Part shown: positions 1 to 8,762 of the stretch, piece after piece
Layout of the letters: the number at the start of each line of letters is the position of its first letter
Numbering within the stretch: position 1 is the first letter of the stretch
Source: Nitrospirota bacterium
Lineage (GTDB): Bacteria; Nitrospirota; RBG-16-64-22
DNA length: 40,717 nucleotides
Assembly (NCBI GenBank): GCA_016195465.1
Contig: JACPZO010000135.1
Location: 1-40,717 of the forward strand
Direction of reading: 5' to 3'
Notes under the pieces: model-generated
Databases searched by the model: none
Told to the model about the DNA's origin: nothing
Seen by the model: only the letters and a program-made list of their open reading frames with translations
Translations under genes and position numbers: made by a program

Positions 1-42
1 ACCAATAACGATTGACGATTAACCAATAACGATTGACCGATT
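1..42. repeat. Degenerate heptamer array, right-hand part
   Basis: Six consecutive 7-bp units fit the consensus [CG]A[AT]T[AG]AC. They end three bases before the stop codon of the oxidoreductase gene. The same family fills 38060-38164 and 40430-40633, where an oppositely oriented left arm is also present. Here that arm, if it exists, lies beyond the window edge. No gene is seen in this stretch. Confidence 0.85.
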
Positions 43-44
43 CT

Positions 45-1007
45 TTAGCCAATTTTCTTCTCGATCTCGTCGGCCACTTCCAGGGCCTTGAGACCGTCCC
101 AGCCGCTCACGATCGGCGCCTTGCGCTCCCGGACCGCGTCCAGGAACGCGATCAACTCCTCGCGCAGCGATTCGCCCTTTTCCACGTGGACCGTCTCCCG
201 CACGATCTGCGCCCGTCCACCCGGCGCGAGCGGCGGCTGCTTTCGGTAGACTTCGATCTCCTGCCGGGCGTAGTCGAGCGCCATGTACGCGTCCGGCTCG
301 AAGATCCGGATCTTCCGTTGCTTCTCCGGAGAGACCCGCGACGCGGTGACGTTCGCCACGCACCCCGAGTCGAATTCGATCCGCGCGTTGGCGATGTCGA
401 CGTGGTCGGACACGACGCGCGTTCCCACCGCCAGGATCGACCGAATCTCCCCCGGCACCATGGCGAGGAGAATGTCGAGGTCGTGGACCATCAGATCGGT
501 CACGACGGAGACGTCGGCCGCCCGTTCGACGAAAGGGCCCAGCCGGTGCGCCTCGATAAAGCGAGGCTCCCGGACGAGCGGCACCAGGGCACGGACGGCC
601 CCGTTGAATCGCTCCAGGTGGCCGACCTGGAGAATCCGGCCGCTAAGGTCCGCGGCCTCGACGATCTCTCGCGCCTCCGCCACGCTCGCGGCGAGCGGCT
701 TCTCCACGAGGAGATCGATCCCGCCGCCCAGGAGCGGAATGGCGACGGAGGCGTGGTCGCGCGTCGTCACGACGACGGACGCGGCCTCGACCTCGCGGGC
801 CAGCTCGGCCGGCGACGGAAACGCCCTCGTGCCGTACTTCTTCGCCACCGCCGCCGCCCGGTCCGCGTCCAGGTCGCAGACGCCCACAAGCTCCGCGCCC
901 GGTAGATCGGCGTATAGCCGCGCGTGGTGCTCACCCAGGTACCCCACGCCCACCACGCCGACGCGGACTTTCTTCAGGCGGCTTTCGATCTTCCCCGATT
1001 CACCCAT
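45..1007 (-). CDS. Gfo/Idh/MocA-family NAD(P)-dependent oxidoreductase of the lpx operon
   Basis: The protein has 320 residues. A Rossmann motif starts near residue 16 (GVVGVGYLGEHHARLY) and the family signature VEKPLAA lies near residue 100, with the nucleotide-binding domain first and the alpha/beta dimerisation domain second. Family members oxidise or reduce sugars or sugar nucleotides. Related genes sit between lpxA/lpxI and lpxB in several diderm lineages, where some supply amino-sugar precursors for lipid A. The substrate here is unknown. It is the last visible gene of the minus-strand envelope operon. The ATG at 1007 lies inside an octamer repeat and has no good ribosome-binding site. 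No ATG, GTG or TTG lies between it and the Rossmann strand, so I kept it. Confidence 0.85.
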   Translation of the reverse strand: MGESGKIESRLKKVRVGVVGVGYLGEHHARLYADLPGAELVGVCDLDADRAAAVAKKYGTRAFPSPAELAREVEAASVVVTTRDHASVAIPLLGGGIDLLVEKPLAASVAEAREIVEAADLSGRILQVGHLERFNGAVRALVPLVREPRFIEAHRLGPFVERAADVSVVTDLMVHDLDILLAMVPGEIRSILAVGTRVVSDHVDIANARIEFDSGCVANVTASRVSPEKQRKIRIFEPDAYMALDYARQEIEVYRKQPPLAPGGRAQIVRETVHVEKGESLREELIAFLDAVRERKAPIVSGWDGLKALEVADEIEKKIG

Positions 1008-1017
1008 TCACTTTGGT

Positions 1018-1101
1018 CCGCAGATCCCGCAGATGACCGCAGATTTCTCCCTGCCTTTTCGAAGACCCGGAGCCTTGTTGGGAATCTGCGGATTCCTCCG
1101 C
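1018..1101. repeat. CCGCAGAT repeat with inverted arm
   Basis: Three copies of CCGCAGAT occur at 1018-1025, 1027-1034 and 1037-1044. One reverse-complement copy, ATCTGCGG, lies at 1084-1091. About 40 bp of unrelated sequence separates the arms. It sits in the gap between the oxidoreductase and lpxI, next to the octamer element. No coding sequence is seen here. Confidence 0.75.
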
Positions 1102-1107
1102 CTCGCC

Positions 1108-1204
1108 GATTCACCAAGATCCAGCCACCGATCGCTCTTTGTGCCTCTGTGCCTCTGTGCCTCTGTGGCATTCTTTCCCATTCACCCATTCACCGATTCA
1201 CCGG
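1108..1204. repeat. Composite octamer element, copy 1
   Basis: The order is ATTCACC, a spacer of about 20 bp (AAGATCCAGCCACCGATCG), three perfect CTCTGTG[CG] units at 1145-1168 after a degenerate one, a short linker (CATTCTTTCC), then ATTCACC[CG] octamers. The same order and nearly the same spacer and linker recur twice at 26204-26433. It lies between the oxidoreductase start and the lpxI stop. Confidence 0.85.
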
Positions 1205-1209
1205 TTTTT

Positions 1210-2010
1210 TTATCGTCCCACCACGGCCACGCCGGCCTTGTCCGCCTCGCGGACCAGGGTCTCGCGCTCCAGGACGATCGTCCGCCCCGCCTCGACCGCC
1301 AGGCACCCTCCGCCAAACTCCGCGATGGCCCCGATCGTTCCCGGCCCGACCGCCGGAAGATCGAAGCGGGCGTCCTGCCCCGGCTTCGAGACCTTGAGGA
1401 CGACGAGTTCGCCCCTCGCCAGTTGTCCCGCGCGCCGAATCATCGTGTCCGTCCCTTCGATCCCCTCAATCGCGACGACGACCTTCTCCTTCACGGCGAT
1501 CGCCTGGCCGACGTCCAGCCGGCCGATCTCCCGGGCGATCGGCCAGCCGAACTCGATGTCGGCCGCCTCGCGGGCCGTCGGCTTCCGCCGCGAGAGAACG
1601 CCCTTCGGGGCGAGGAGCCGGCCCAGGTACTGGGTCGCCGGCCGCACATCGAGCCCTTCGCTCTCAAGGTCCTCGGCCAGCGCGCGGAGAAGAGCGTCGT
1701 CGCTCCGGCTCTTCATCCGCGCCAGGAGGCGGATGGCCCGAAGATCGGGACGCGCCCGGCCGAACATCCCCTTCTTGGCGATGCCGCCCGCCAGGACGAT
1801 CTCGGCCGCGCCCTCGCGCTTGAGGGCCTTGATGATCTTCGAAAGCTGACCCAGCTTGACCCAGTGGATCGCGTCGACGCCAGACGCCAGACCGGGATCC
1901 GTCTCTCCCTCGTGACCCACCGCCACGACGCGGAACCCCGCCTCCCGCGCCGCCTCGGCGACCACGCGGGGAAAGACCCCGCCCCCGGCGATGATTCCGA
2001 TTGTCTTCAT
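1210..2010 (-). CDS. lpxI: LpxI, UDP-2,3-diacylglucosamine diphosphatase
   Basis: The protein has 266 residues and begins MKTIGIIAGGGVFPRVVAEA. LpxI (DUF1009) hydrolyses UDP-2,3-diacylglucosamine to lipid X and UMP, replacing LpxH in many non-enterobacterial diderms. Visible family blocks are the N-terminal GIIAGGG nucleotide-binding strand, VLAGGIAKKGMF near residue 75, and the C-terminal KPGQDARFDLPAVG containing the conserved Asp region. The longer open frame to 2148 translates repeat DNA. The ATG at 2010 is chosen because homology starts there. It is separated from lpxA by a heptamer array. Confidence 0.92.
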   Translation of the reverse strand: MKTIGIIAGGGVFPRVVAEAAREAGFRVVAVGHEGETDPGLASGVDAIHWVKLGQLSKIIKALKREGAAEIVLAGGIAKKGMFGRARPDLRAIRLLARMKSRSDDALLRALAEDLESEGLDVRPATQYLGRLLAPKGVLSRRKPTAREAADIEFGWPIAREIGRLDVGQAIAVKEKVVVAIEGIEGTDTMIRRAGQLARGELVVLKVSKPGQDARFDLPAVGPGTIGAIAEFGGGCLAVEAGRTIVLERETLVREADKAGVAVVGR

Positions 2011-2070
2011 GTCCGAAGCCCAAGATCCGACGTCAGAGGTCCAGCTTGCAAGGTCAGGCACCCAAAGCAA

Positions 2071-2171
2071 GGCGTCGAAGGTCAAAGATCGAAAGTTGAA
2101 ACACAACACCGAATCCCGGACCTTCGACCTTCGACATTCGACCACCAACCATTGACCTTGAACTCCGGACG
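2071..2171. repeat. TTCGACC heptamer array with inverted left arm
   Basis: The right arm (2116-2171) consists of eight exactly spaced 7-bp units around TTCGACC, with variants such as CCGGACC and ATTGACC. The left arm (about 2075-2100) carries the reverse-complement type, GGTCAAAG and GATCGAA. The array ends two bases before the lpxA stop codon and fills most of the lpxA-lpxI gap (2011-2172). No separate gene is seen. Confidence 0.8.
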
Positions 2172-2172
2172 T

Positions 2173-2985
2173 CTACCGGCAAATCCCCCGTTCCGATCCA
2201 CGAACGAACTCAACGAAGTGACGAATCTCCGGTGTCTCTCCATGCTCCGACATGATCTTCTCCAGGGCTTCCTTCAGCGTCGCCCCCTCCCGGTAGACCG
2301 CCTTGTAGGCCTTCTTGAGCTTCGCGATCGTCTCCTCCGAGAAGCCCTGCCGCCTCAGCCCCACGAGGTTGAGGCCGAACGGCTTGGCCCGGTTCCCCGC
2401 GACGGAAAGGTAGGGGGGAACGTCCTGAGAGACGGCCGACCCTCCGCCGATCATCGAATACGCGCCGATGCGCGTGAACTGATGGATGGCGGAGAGTCCC
2501 CCGATGATGGCGTGGCTCTCGATCAGGATGTGCCCGCCCAGGGCGACCGAGTTCGCCATGATGACGTGGTCGCCGATCCGGCAGTCGTGGGCGACGTGGG
2601 AATAGGCCATGAAGTAGTTATGGCTCCCGATCACGGTGATCCGGTCGCCCTTCGTCGTCGCGCGGTGGATCGTCACGAACTCGCGGAAGACGTTGTCGCT
2701 CCCGATCTCCAGGTGCGTCTCTTCACCCCGGTACGAGAAGTCCTGCGGGGCCGCCCCCACCGACGCGAACTGGAAGATCTGGCAGCGCGGCCCGATCCTC
2801 GTCCATCCCTCGATCACGGCGTGGGACCCGATGACGCAGTCCTCCCCGATCTCCACGTCCGGGCCGATGACGGTGTACGCTCCCACGGTCACGCCCCGGC
2901 CGATCGTGGCCGACGGCGGCACCACGGCCGTAGGATGGATCCCCGGCGCCGGGATCTCCGTCTTGACGACGGTCTCTTTCTTCAT
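2173..2985 (-). CDS. lpxA: LpxA, acyl-ACP--UDP-N-acetylglucosamine O-acyltransferase
   Basis: The protein has 270 residues. It catalyses the first lipid A step, transfer of a 3-hydroxyacyl chain from ACP to UDP-GlcNAc. Hexapeptide repeats of the left-handed beta-helix run from about residue 16 ([15 protein letters not shown]) to about residue 195, followed by the helical C-terminal domain. The catalytic His is in HVAHD (residues 130-134, H133), matching H125 of E. coli. The start ATG overlaps the fabZ stop as ATGA, indicating translational coupling. The length is typical of the family. Confidence 0.97.
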   Translation of the reverse strand: MKKETVVKTEIPAPGIHPTAVVPPSATIGRGVTVGAYTVIGPDVEIGEDCVIGSHAVIEGWTRIGPRCQIFQFASVGAAPQDFSYRGEETHLEIGSDNVFREFVTIHRATTKGDRITVIGSHNYFMAYSHVAHDCRIGDHVIMANSVALGGHILIESHAIIGGLSAIHQFTRIGAYSMIGGGSAVSQDVPPYLSVAGNRAKPFGLNLVGLRRQGFSEETIAKLKKAYKAVYREGATLKEALEKIMSEHGETPEIRHFVEFVRGSERGICR

Positions 2986-3425
2986 GCCCCCGCTCCGGTC
3001 TTCCGATCGACGATCGTCGCCGTCAACTCGGCTTCGCACACCAGCTTCCCCTCGACGGAGGCGTTTCCCTGCAGGCGCCAGATGCTGCTCCGGTGCTGAA
3101 CGACCGAGATCTCGAAGCGCAGGGTGTCCCCCGGAAACACCGGCTTCCGGAACTTGGCCTTGTCGATCCCCATGAAGTAAACGAGTTTCTCCGCCACGTC
3201 GGCCGATTTGAAGGCCAGGACGCCGCCCACTTGGGCCATCGCCTCGATGATGAGCACGCCCGGCATGATCGGGTGGTTCGGAAAGTGCCCCTGAAAAAAA
3301 GGTTCGTTGATCGTCACGTTCTTGATTCCGACGATCCGCTTTCCGACTTCGATCTCCTCGATCCTGTCCACGAGGAGAAAGGGATACCGGTGCGGAAGAA
3401 CTTTCATGATCTCGTTGATGTCCAT
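2982..3425 (-). CDS. fabZ: FabZ, 3-hydroxyacyl-ACP dehydratase
   Basis: The protein has 147 residues and a hot-dog fold. It dehydrates 3-hydroxyacyl-ACP in fatty acid elongation and competes with LpxA/LpxD for the same substrate, so its place inside the lpx operon is meaningful. The motif [11 protein letters not shown] with catalytic H47 is followed by E61 in IIEAMAQ. The start [16 protein letters not shown] matches the family. The upstream in-frame extension to 3476 is not conserved-looking. The gene overlaps lpxA by four bases. Confidence 0.96.
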   Translation of the reverse strand: MDINEIMKVLPHRYPFLLVDRIEEIEVGKRIVGIKNVTINEPFFQGHFPNHPIMPGVLIIEAMAQVGGVLAFKSADVAEKLVYFMGIDKAKFRKPVFPGDTLRFEISVVQHRSSIWRLQGNASVEGKLVCEAELTATIVDRKTGAGA

Positions 3426-3438
3426 CCGATCGTCCTCC

Positions 3439-4491
3439 TCAGGACTCCTTCTCGCCTCGGCGCAAGGCGCGCTCAAGGACCTTCACTCTTTCTTCCAGCT
3501 CGGCGATCCGCTTTCGCATCTCCGGGATCTTCGGGATCGACGCCTGGGCCCGGAGCCACTCCCCATGGGGGACCGGCGGGAACCCCGTCACGCGGCTGTC
3601 CGCCGGGATGCTCTTCGTCACGCCCGACTGGGCGCCCACGATCGTGCGGTCCCCGATCTTCAGATGCCCCGCCACGCCGACCTGCCCCGCGAGCGTCACG
3701 TGGTTCCCGATCTCGACGCTTCCCGAGATGCCGACCTGGGCCACGATCAGGCAGTCCTCGCCGACCGTCACGTTGTGGGCGATCTGGACGAGGTTGTCGA
3801 TCTTAGTGCCCCGCCGGACGACCGTCTTTCCCAGCGTCGCCCGATCGATGCAGACGTTGGCGCCGATCTCGACGTCATCCTCGATGACCACCCGGCCGAC
3901 CTGAGGAATCTTGTGATGCCGACCGGCCTCTTCCACAAAACCGAAGCCGTCCGCCCCGAGCACCGCCCCCGCGTGAACGATCGAGCGCGCCCCGACCGAG
4001 ACGTCTTCCCGGAGGGTCACGTTCGGATAGAGGATCGCGTCGTTCCCGACGTAGCAGCGATCTCCGACGCAGACCCCCGGGTAAAGGACGGCGCGGTCGC
4101 CGATCTCCGTTCCGTCGCCGACGAAAACATGGGGATAGACCTGCGCGTCGCGGCCCAGCCGCACTCCGCGTCCGAGAACGGCCCGGTCGCTCACGAAACC
4201 GGGCCCGCGTGGTCGATCGTACATGAGGCCGAGCACCTTCGCCAGCGCGAAGTGAGGGTTCTCGACCCGGATCACGGGGATGGAAAAGGCCTCGACCTCC
4301 AGGGGCACGATCGCCGCCGACGCCCGCGTCCCCCCCAGGTCCGGAAGGCTCCGGGAGGCGGCAACGAACGTCAAGTCCCCCGGCCCGGCCTCCCGGAGCC
4401 CCGCCACCCCCGTTACGACGACGGAGCCGTCCCCCGCCAGGACACCGTTAACCAGAGCGGCGATTTCGTCCAGCCGCCGGGCCTCTCTCAT
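3439..4491 (-). CDS. lpxD: LpxD, UDP-3-O-(3-hydroxyacyl)glucosamine N-acyltransferase
   Basis: The protein has 350 residues. An N-terminal uridine-binding domain occupies about residues 1-95 ([13 protein letters not shown]). A hexapeptide beta-helix occupies about 100-310, and a C-terminal helix (about 315-350) is rich in charged residues. Catalytic His 239 sits in [13 protein letters not shown], the same number as in E. coli. The enzyme adds the second acyl chain in lipid A synthesis. It lies 13 bp upstream of fabZ and 15 bp downstream of skp. The ATG at 4491 follows a G-rich ribosome-binding stretch. Confidence 0.96.
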   Translation of the reverse strand: MREARRLDEIAALVNGVLAGDGSVVVTGVAGLREAGPGDLTFVAASRSLPDLGGTRASAAIVPLEVEAFSIPVIRVENPHFALAKVLGLMYDRPRGPGFVSDRAVLGRGVRLGRDAQVYPHVFVGDGTEIGDRAVLYPGVCVGDRCYVGNDAILYPNVTLREDVSVGARSIVHAGAVLGADGFGFVEEAGRHHKIPQVGRVVIEDDVEIGANVCIDRATLGKTVVRRGTKIDNLVQIAHNVTVGEDCLIVAQVGISGSVEIGNHVTLAGQVGVAGHLKIGDRTIVGAQSGVTKSIPADSRVTGFPPVPHGEWLRAQASIPKIPEMRKRIAELEERVKVLERALRRGEKES

Positions 4492-4506
4492 TCCGCGACC
4501 CCCCCG

Positions 4507-5076
4507 TCATTTTCCTTCGGGCGATTTCGGCGCCGGCGCGGGGCCGGATGAAGCCTTCTTCCCGTTGATTCGGTCGATCACCTTCGCCGTGATGTCCGTC
4601 TTCGTCGGAGCGTACAGAATCCGCGCTTCATTGAGCTCGAGGACCAGGTCGAACTTCTCTTCCTCGCCGATCTGGGAGACCGCCGCCAGGATTTCCCTCA
4701 CGATCTTGTTCTGGAGCTCGATCTCTTTCTTGCGAAGCTCATCTTGCGTGTCCTTCACCAGGCGCTCGAACTCCCGGATCTCCTTTTCCAGGCGCTCCTC
4801 CTTCTGCTTCCGCGCGTCCTCTTTCAGGATTCTGGCCTGGCCCTCGATCTCCTTCCGGAGCTTGTCGACGCCCGCCTTTCGCTCGTCGAGCGTCTTTCGC
4901 TTCGCTTCGAGCAGGGACTGAAAAGACTCTTTCGCCTTCTTCCCTTCGTCCGACGTGAGAAGGGCGCGCTGCACGTCCACGATGCCCAGCTTGAACTCCG
5001 CCGCCGCCGGCTCGGCCCCAAGCAGAAGAAGCCCCGCCGCCATCCATGCCGCAATTCCAACCGTCCTCTTCTTCAT
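4507..5076 (-). CDS. skp: OmpH/Skp-family periplasmic chaperone
   Basis: The protein has 189 residues. A signal peptide (MKKRTVGIAAWMAAGLLLLG, cleaved after AAA near residue 25) precedes the family opening FKLGIVDVQRALL. A long charged coiled coil follows (about residues 45-130), and the family-like end FDLVLELNEARILYA lies near residue 150. Skp holds unfolded outer-membrane proteins in the periplasm and delivers them to the BAM complex. Its position directly after bamA is the standard bamA-skp-lpxD arrangement. The Ala/Pro/Ser-rich C-terminal tail is probably disordered. Confidence 0.93.
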   Translation of the reverse strand: MKKRTVGIAAWMAAGLLLLGAEPAAAEFKLGIVDVQRALLTSDEGKKAKESFQSLLEAKRKTLDERKAGVDKLRKEIEGQARILKEDARKQKEERLEKEIREFERLVKDTQDELRKKEIELQNKIVREILAAVSQIGEEEKFDLVLELNEARILYAPTKTDITAKVIDRINGKKASSGPAPAPKSPEGK

Positions 5077-5098
5077 CTCACGCCTCCCGCGATGCTTC

Positions 5099-5130
5099 CG
5101 ATTCACCCATTCCCCGACTCACCGATCGAC
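5099..5130. repeat. Short degenerate ATTCACC octamer run
   Basis: About four weak 8-bp units of the ATTCACC[CG] family lie in the 60-bp gap between skp and bamA. Two units are clear (ATTCACCC and ACTCACCG) and the others are mutated. It is a decayed relative of the arrays at 8673-8760 and 26204-26433. Confidence 0.55.
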
Positions 5131-5136
5131 CGTCTC

Positions 5137-7416
5137 TCAAAAGAACGTCCCGATCGAGAACTCGAACACGGTCTTCCGCTCCCCCTCCTTCGGACGGAGG
5201 TTGTACCCCCATTCCAGCCGGAGGGGTCCGACCGGCGAGATCCACCGGAGCCCCCAGCCCGCGCCGTGCCGCAGGCTGTCGTACGCGACCGGATCCTCCG
5301 CGTTGAAGCCGGCGCCCAAGTCATAGAAGAGGACACCCATGAGCTTCGCCTCGGAGACGAGCGGAAAGACGACTTCGCTGTTGAAGACGAGCATCTTCGT
5401 CCCGCCCAGGCGGTTGCCGCTCTCGTCCTTCGGCCCCGCGTCGCCGTAGCGGAAGCCGCGGACCGTGTTGATCCCGCCCACGAAGAACCGCTCGAACACC
5501 GGAAGCTTCTTCCCGTTCAGGCCCCATCCCTGCCCATACTTCCCGTTGATCAGAAAAGAGGACTCCCACGGGAGCGGGAAGTACCATCCCGAGCCGGCCA
5601 CGACCTTGTGAAACTCGTTCGACCCCCCCAGGAATTCTCCCGCAAAGGTGTACGAGAGCGCGTTCCTGGATCCGCGCCGGGGGAGCAGGAAGTTGTCGCG
5701 GGAATCCCGCGTGACGCCGGCCGTCACGGCCGACGTCGTGGCCCGCCCCTCCTGCTCCTTCACGAGCGGCGAGGCCGTCTCGCTCACATCGAACACGTTC
5801 GTCTTCTCGAACTTGTACCCGAGGCTCCCCGACACGTACTCGGTGAACGCCTTGTCCACGCCCAGGCGTACGCCGTCGGAGAGCTGTTTGTAGGAGTCGT
5901 ACTCCGTCTGGTCGCGGTAGATCGAGATCGACCCCCCGATCTGGCGGTCCAGGAGCCACGGCTCCCGGAACGTCAGGTTATAAAGTCTCGTCCGGCTTCC
6001 CATCTGCGCCGAGAGCTTGAGAAGCTGGCCTCTCCCGCCGAAGTTTCCCTCCGAGATCGAGATCGTCCCCGTCAGCTTGTCGAACGAGGAGTAACCGGCT
6101 CCCATCGAGAACTGCCCGGTGGGCCTCTCGGTGACCTTCACCTTCATGTCCATGATGTTGGTCCCGGCCCGGCGGTCGGGCGTAATCTCCACGTTCTCGA
6201 AGAAGTTGAGGTTCATCAGCCGCTGGTGGCTCCGCTTGAGAAGCGCGCTGTTGAACGTATCGCCCTCGTCCTGCCGGAACTCCCGGCGGACCACCTTGTC
6301 CCGGGTCTTCGTGTTCCCCGCGATCCGGATCCGTCCGATTTTCGTCTCGTCCCCTTCGGTCACCTGGTACGTGATGTCCACGACTTTCCGGGCGGCGTCC
6401 GGGAGCACCTGGGGGGAGATGTCGGCGAACGCCCGCCCGCGCTCGTTGTAGAGGTCGGAGATCTGGCCGATCTCCTTCCGGAGGTCGCTCCGCCGGAAGA
6501 TCTCGCCCGGCTTGTGGATCAGGCGGCCCCTCACTTCCTCCTCGCTCGCGACCTTCGTCCCCGTCACCTTGATCTCGCCCACGCGGTACTGACCGCCTTC
6601 CTCGACGGCGACCGACACGGACAGCGACGTCTTCTCGGGAGAAAGAGCGACCTTGGGCTCGCCGACGTTCGCCTCGATGTACCCTTCGTTGTAGTAGAGG
6701 TCCCGAACCGCCTCGACGCTCTTTCGGGCCTCTTCCTCCTTGTACGTCCCGCTGCTGTCGAGCCAGGAGAAGATCCACCATTCCTTGACCGGCATCGCCT
6801 TCTTGATCTTCTTCGCGTCGATCACGTGGTTTCCGGAGATCTCCACGGACTCGACCCAGACTTTCGGCCCTTCCTCGACGTCGAAAATGAGATTGACCTC
6901 GTGGGGAGATATGACGCGCACGACCGGGACGACCCGTGCCAGGTAGTACCCCTCGCTCTGGTAGTGGCGCCTGATCTTCTCGACCGAATCGGACACGGCG
7001 GACGGATTGAGCGCCGCGAAAGCCTTCAGCGTCACCTGTTCCTTGAGCGCGTCGCTCTTGACCTTGTCGTTCCCGGTGAAGAAGATCTCCCGGACGATCG
7101 GCCGCTCCTGAAAGGTGAACGCAAGGCGGATCCCGCCCTCGAACGGCTCCGACTCGGCCTTGATGTCCTCGAACGTCCCCAGGCGGTAAAGCTCCCGGAC
7201 GTCCTCCCGCAGGACCTCGGGCGAGAACGTCCCTCCCTCCTTCGCCTTGAGCTTCGCGCGGACGGTGGCGTCTTCGAGCCGCTTCAGACCGTGAATGTCG
7301 ATCTGCTTGATGACGATCGCCGGAGGGGTTTCTTCGGCGGGAAAGGCCGGACGGCTAACGGTCGGCAGGAGGGCGGCGACCAGGGAGGCGACGGCAATTT
7401 TTCGATGTAGTGTCAA
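5137..7416 (-). CDS. bamA: BamA, outer-membrane protein assembly factor
   Basis: The protein has 759 residues counted from a TTG start. A signal peptide (about 1-27) precedes five POTRA domains (about 30-400; the first begins IVIKQIDIHGLKRLEDATV) and a C-terminal 16-strand barrel. The barrel contains the conserved loop-6 motif VRGFRYG and a terminal aromatic beta-signal ending FSIGTFF. BamA inserts beta-barrel proteins into the outer membrane. An open frame to 7497 also exists, but the strong promoter at 7456-7484 would start transcription near 7449. That excludes the longer start and favours TTG 7416, which begins a good signal sequence. Confidence 0.96.
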   Translation of the reverse strand: MTLHRKIAVASLVAALLPTVSRPAFPAEETPPAIVIKQIDIHGLKRLEDATVRAKLKAKEGGTFSPEVLREDVRELYRLGTFEDIKAESEPFEGGIRLAFTFQERPIVREIFFTGNDKVKSDALKEQVTLKAFAALNPSAVSDSVEKIRRHYQSEGYYLARVVPVVRVISPHEVNLIFDVEEGPKVWVESVEISGNHVIDAKKIKKAMPVKEWWIFSWLDSSGTYKEEEARKSVEAVRDLYYNEGYIEANVGEPKVALSPEKTSLSVSVAVEEGGQYRVGEIKVTGTKVASEEEVRGRLIHKPGEIFRRSDLRKEIGQISDLYNERGRAFADISPQVLPDAARKVVDITYQVTEGDETKIGRIRIAGNTKTRDKVVRREFRQDEGDTFNSALLKRSHQRLMNLNFFENVEITPDRRAGTNIMDMKVKVTERPTGQFSMGAGYSSFDKLTGTISISEGNFGGRGQLLKLSAQMGSRTRLYNLTFREPWLLDRQIGGSISIYRDQTEYDSYKQLSDGVRLGVDKAFTEYVSGSLGYKFEKTNVFDVSETASPLVKEQEGRATTSAVTAGVTRDSRDNFLLPRRGSRNALSYTFAGEFLGGSNEFHKVVAGSGWYFPLPWESSFLINGKYGQGWGLNGKKLPVFERFFVGGINTVRGFRYGDAGPKDESGNRLGGTKMLVFNSEVVFPLVSEAKLMGVLFYDLGAGFNAEDPVAYDSLRHGAGWGLRWISPVGPLRLEWGYNLRPKEGERKTVFEFSIGTFF

Positions 7417-7455
7417 TCGGTTCGGCCCCCAGGCAGTGTCAAGATAAACGGCGAA

Positions 7456-7484
7456 AGTATAACCCCTGACCCTCCCACTGTAAA
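7456..7484 (-). promoter_or_regulatory. Sigma70-type promoter of the bamA-lpx operon
   Basis: On the minus strand, TTTACA (7479-7484) and TATACT (7456-7461) are separated by exactly 17 bp. The predicted transcription start is near 7449, about 33 bases before the TTG start of bamA. No other good promoter is seen before the downstream lpx genes, so it probably drives the whole operon. Confidence 0.75.
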
Positions 7485-7526
7485 GCCTCAAAAACATCTC
7501 GGGGCATACGGATCGTCGGTCCTATC

Positions 7527-7668
7527 AGGTTGCTGAAAAACCCCCTCTCCCTTCGGGAGAGGGCGGGGGTGAGGGCGATCTTGCTTTCATAAACGTTTGT
7601 TTTTCGAATATCCCCCTCATCCTGACCTTCTCCCGGAGGGAGAAGGGAAAAGACTTTTTCATCAACCT
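7527..7668. mobile_element. MITE-like element with terminal inverted repeats and two internal hairpins
   Basis: A 14-bp terminal repeat AGGTTGCTGAAAAA (7527-7540) is matched 13/14 by the reverse complement of 7655-7668. Inside are two perfect 9-bp stems, 7543-7563 (CCCTCTCCC arm, TTC loop) and 7626-7646 (CCTTCTCCC arm, GGA loop). TCCTA occurs at 7520-7524 and 7668-7672 and could be a target duplication, though it is offset by two bases on the left. The element has no coding capacity and abuts the stop codon of the site-2 protease gene. The rest of the 7417-7669 gap holds only the bamA promoter. Confidence 0.6.
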
Positions 7669-7669
7669 C

Positions 7670-8605
7670 CTAGACGACGGTGAAAGGAACGGGAATGAAC
7701 GTCAGGACAAGAAGGACAAGGGCGCCGGCCGCCTTCCACCGGTCGTCGGCGTAGAGAGGAATATGGGGATTCCGGACCGGCGGATGCGCCACCCCGAGAA
7801 ACGAGGCCAGCACGGCCCAGAACAGCCACCCCGGCCAGAAGAACAGTCCCATCGCCGCGAGGACCGGCACCAGGCCGAGCGAAACCGCCCGATGGCGCCT
7901 CTCGCCGGCGACGGCGTACAAGATGTGCCCGCCGTCCATCTGGCCGATGGGAATCAGGTTGAGGGCCGTCACGAAGAAGCCGAGCCACCCGGCGAACGCC
8001 ATCGGATGGAGAAGAACGTCCATCCCCTCCGGGATCGGGCCGAGGACGATCCGCGTCAGGACCGCGAAGATCAGCGATCCGCCGAGCTTGAGACCGTGGA
8101 CCCCCGTCTCGGCGGCCATTGTTGAATAGCCAAGACCCACGACGGCGGCCAGGACCGCAAAGACGAATCCCACGGCCGGCCCCGCCAGGCCGATGTTCAG
8201 GATCGCCGAGCGGCTCCCGATCGGCGGAACCATCTTGATGAACGCCCCGAACGTTCCGATGGAAGGGAAGAAGAACGGGGGAACCGGAATGAAATACGGA
8301 AGCGTCGCCATCACGCCGAAGCGGCGCGAGGCGAAGTAGTGCCCCATCTCGTGCGCCGTCAGGATCGTCATGAGAGAGACGGAGAACGGAAGGCCGCGGA
8401 CCAGGAAGTGGATATCTTCCAGCGGATCGACGCCGGCGTAAAACGCGCCGGCCAGCGTCGTGGTGAGAAATGTCAACGCGAACAAGACGGCGTGGAGGAG
8501 ATAGTTCGGGCGCAAGGCCGGCCCGCCTTCGGCGGCAACCGGCTCTTCCTGAAAATCGCGCCGCTCCCGCCGGACCGGATCGAAATATTCGGAAGGAAAC
8601 TTCAT
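7670..8605 (-). CDS. Site-2 protease (M50) family membrane metalloprotease
   Basis: The protein has 311 residues with several transmembrane segments. The zinc motif HEMGH lies at residues 85-89 inside a membrane helix, and the third ligand region LNLIPIGQMDGGH (about 216-227) supplies an Asp. These are the hallmarks of M50 intramembrane proteases, here without an obvious PDZ or CBS domain. It belongs to the short group found widely in bacteria and resembles plant EGY-type enzymes more than RseP. The substrate is unknown. It is transcribed toward bamA but separated from it by a MITE-like element and a promoter, so it is not part of that operon. Confidence 0.88.
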   Translation of the reverse strand: MKFPSEYFDPVRRERRDFQEEPVAAEGGPALRPNYLLHAVLFALTFLTTTLAGAFYAGVDPLEDIHFLVRGLPFSVSLMTILTAHEMGHYFASRRFGVMATLPYFIPVPPFFFPSIGTFGAFIKMVPPIGSRSAILNIGLAGPAVGFVFAVLAAVVGLGYSTMAAETGVHGLKLGGSLIFAVLTRIVLGPIPEGMDVLLHPMAFAGWLGFFVTALNLIPIGQMDGGHILYAVAGERRHRAVSLGLVPVLAAMGLFFWPGWLFWAVLASFLGVAHPPVRNPHIPLYADDRWKAAGALVLLVLTFIPVPFTVV

Positions 8606-8672
8606 CGGTGCAATTTATCACACGGCCTCAGGCTCGCACAACCCGCCGCGCACGCCCTTCCGCCATTCCCTT

Positions 8673-8760
8673 GTTCACCCATTCACCGATTCACCCATTC
8701 ACCCATTCACCGATTCACCCATTCACCGATTCACCGATTCACCCATTCACCCATTCACCC
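8673..8760. repeat. Perfect ATTCACC[C/G] octamer array, 11 units
   Basis: Eleven consecutive 8-bp units are present. The first begins GTTCACC and the other ten are perfect ATTCACC followed by C or G. Along the plus strand the eighth base reads C, G, C, C, G, C, G, G, C, C, C. The array ends two bases before the stop codon of the AsmA-like gene. It fills the gap 8606-8762 together with about 65 bp of plain sequence upstream of the site-2 protease gene. Confidence 0.95.
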
Positions 8761-8762
8761 TT

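Noticed and set aside
283-3099. A 938-codon open frame on the plus strand opposite the lpx genes
   Set aside because: It is antisense to well-identified genes, is rich in Arg/Pro/His as expected for shadows in G+C-rich DNA, and crosses repeat DNA.
4744-7410. An 888-codon open frame on the plus strand opposite bamA
   Set aside because: It is a mirror of bamA codon structure. No motif, start signal or homology is visible.
8673-8760. CRISPR array
   Set aside because: Units are 8 bp with no spacers and no cas genes nearby. The same applies to all other arrays in this window.
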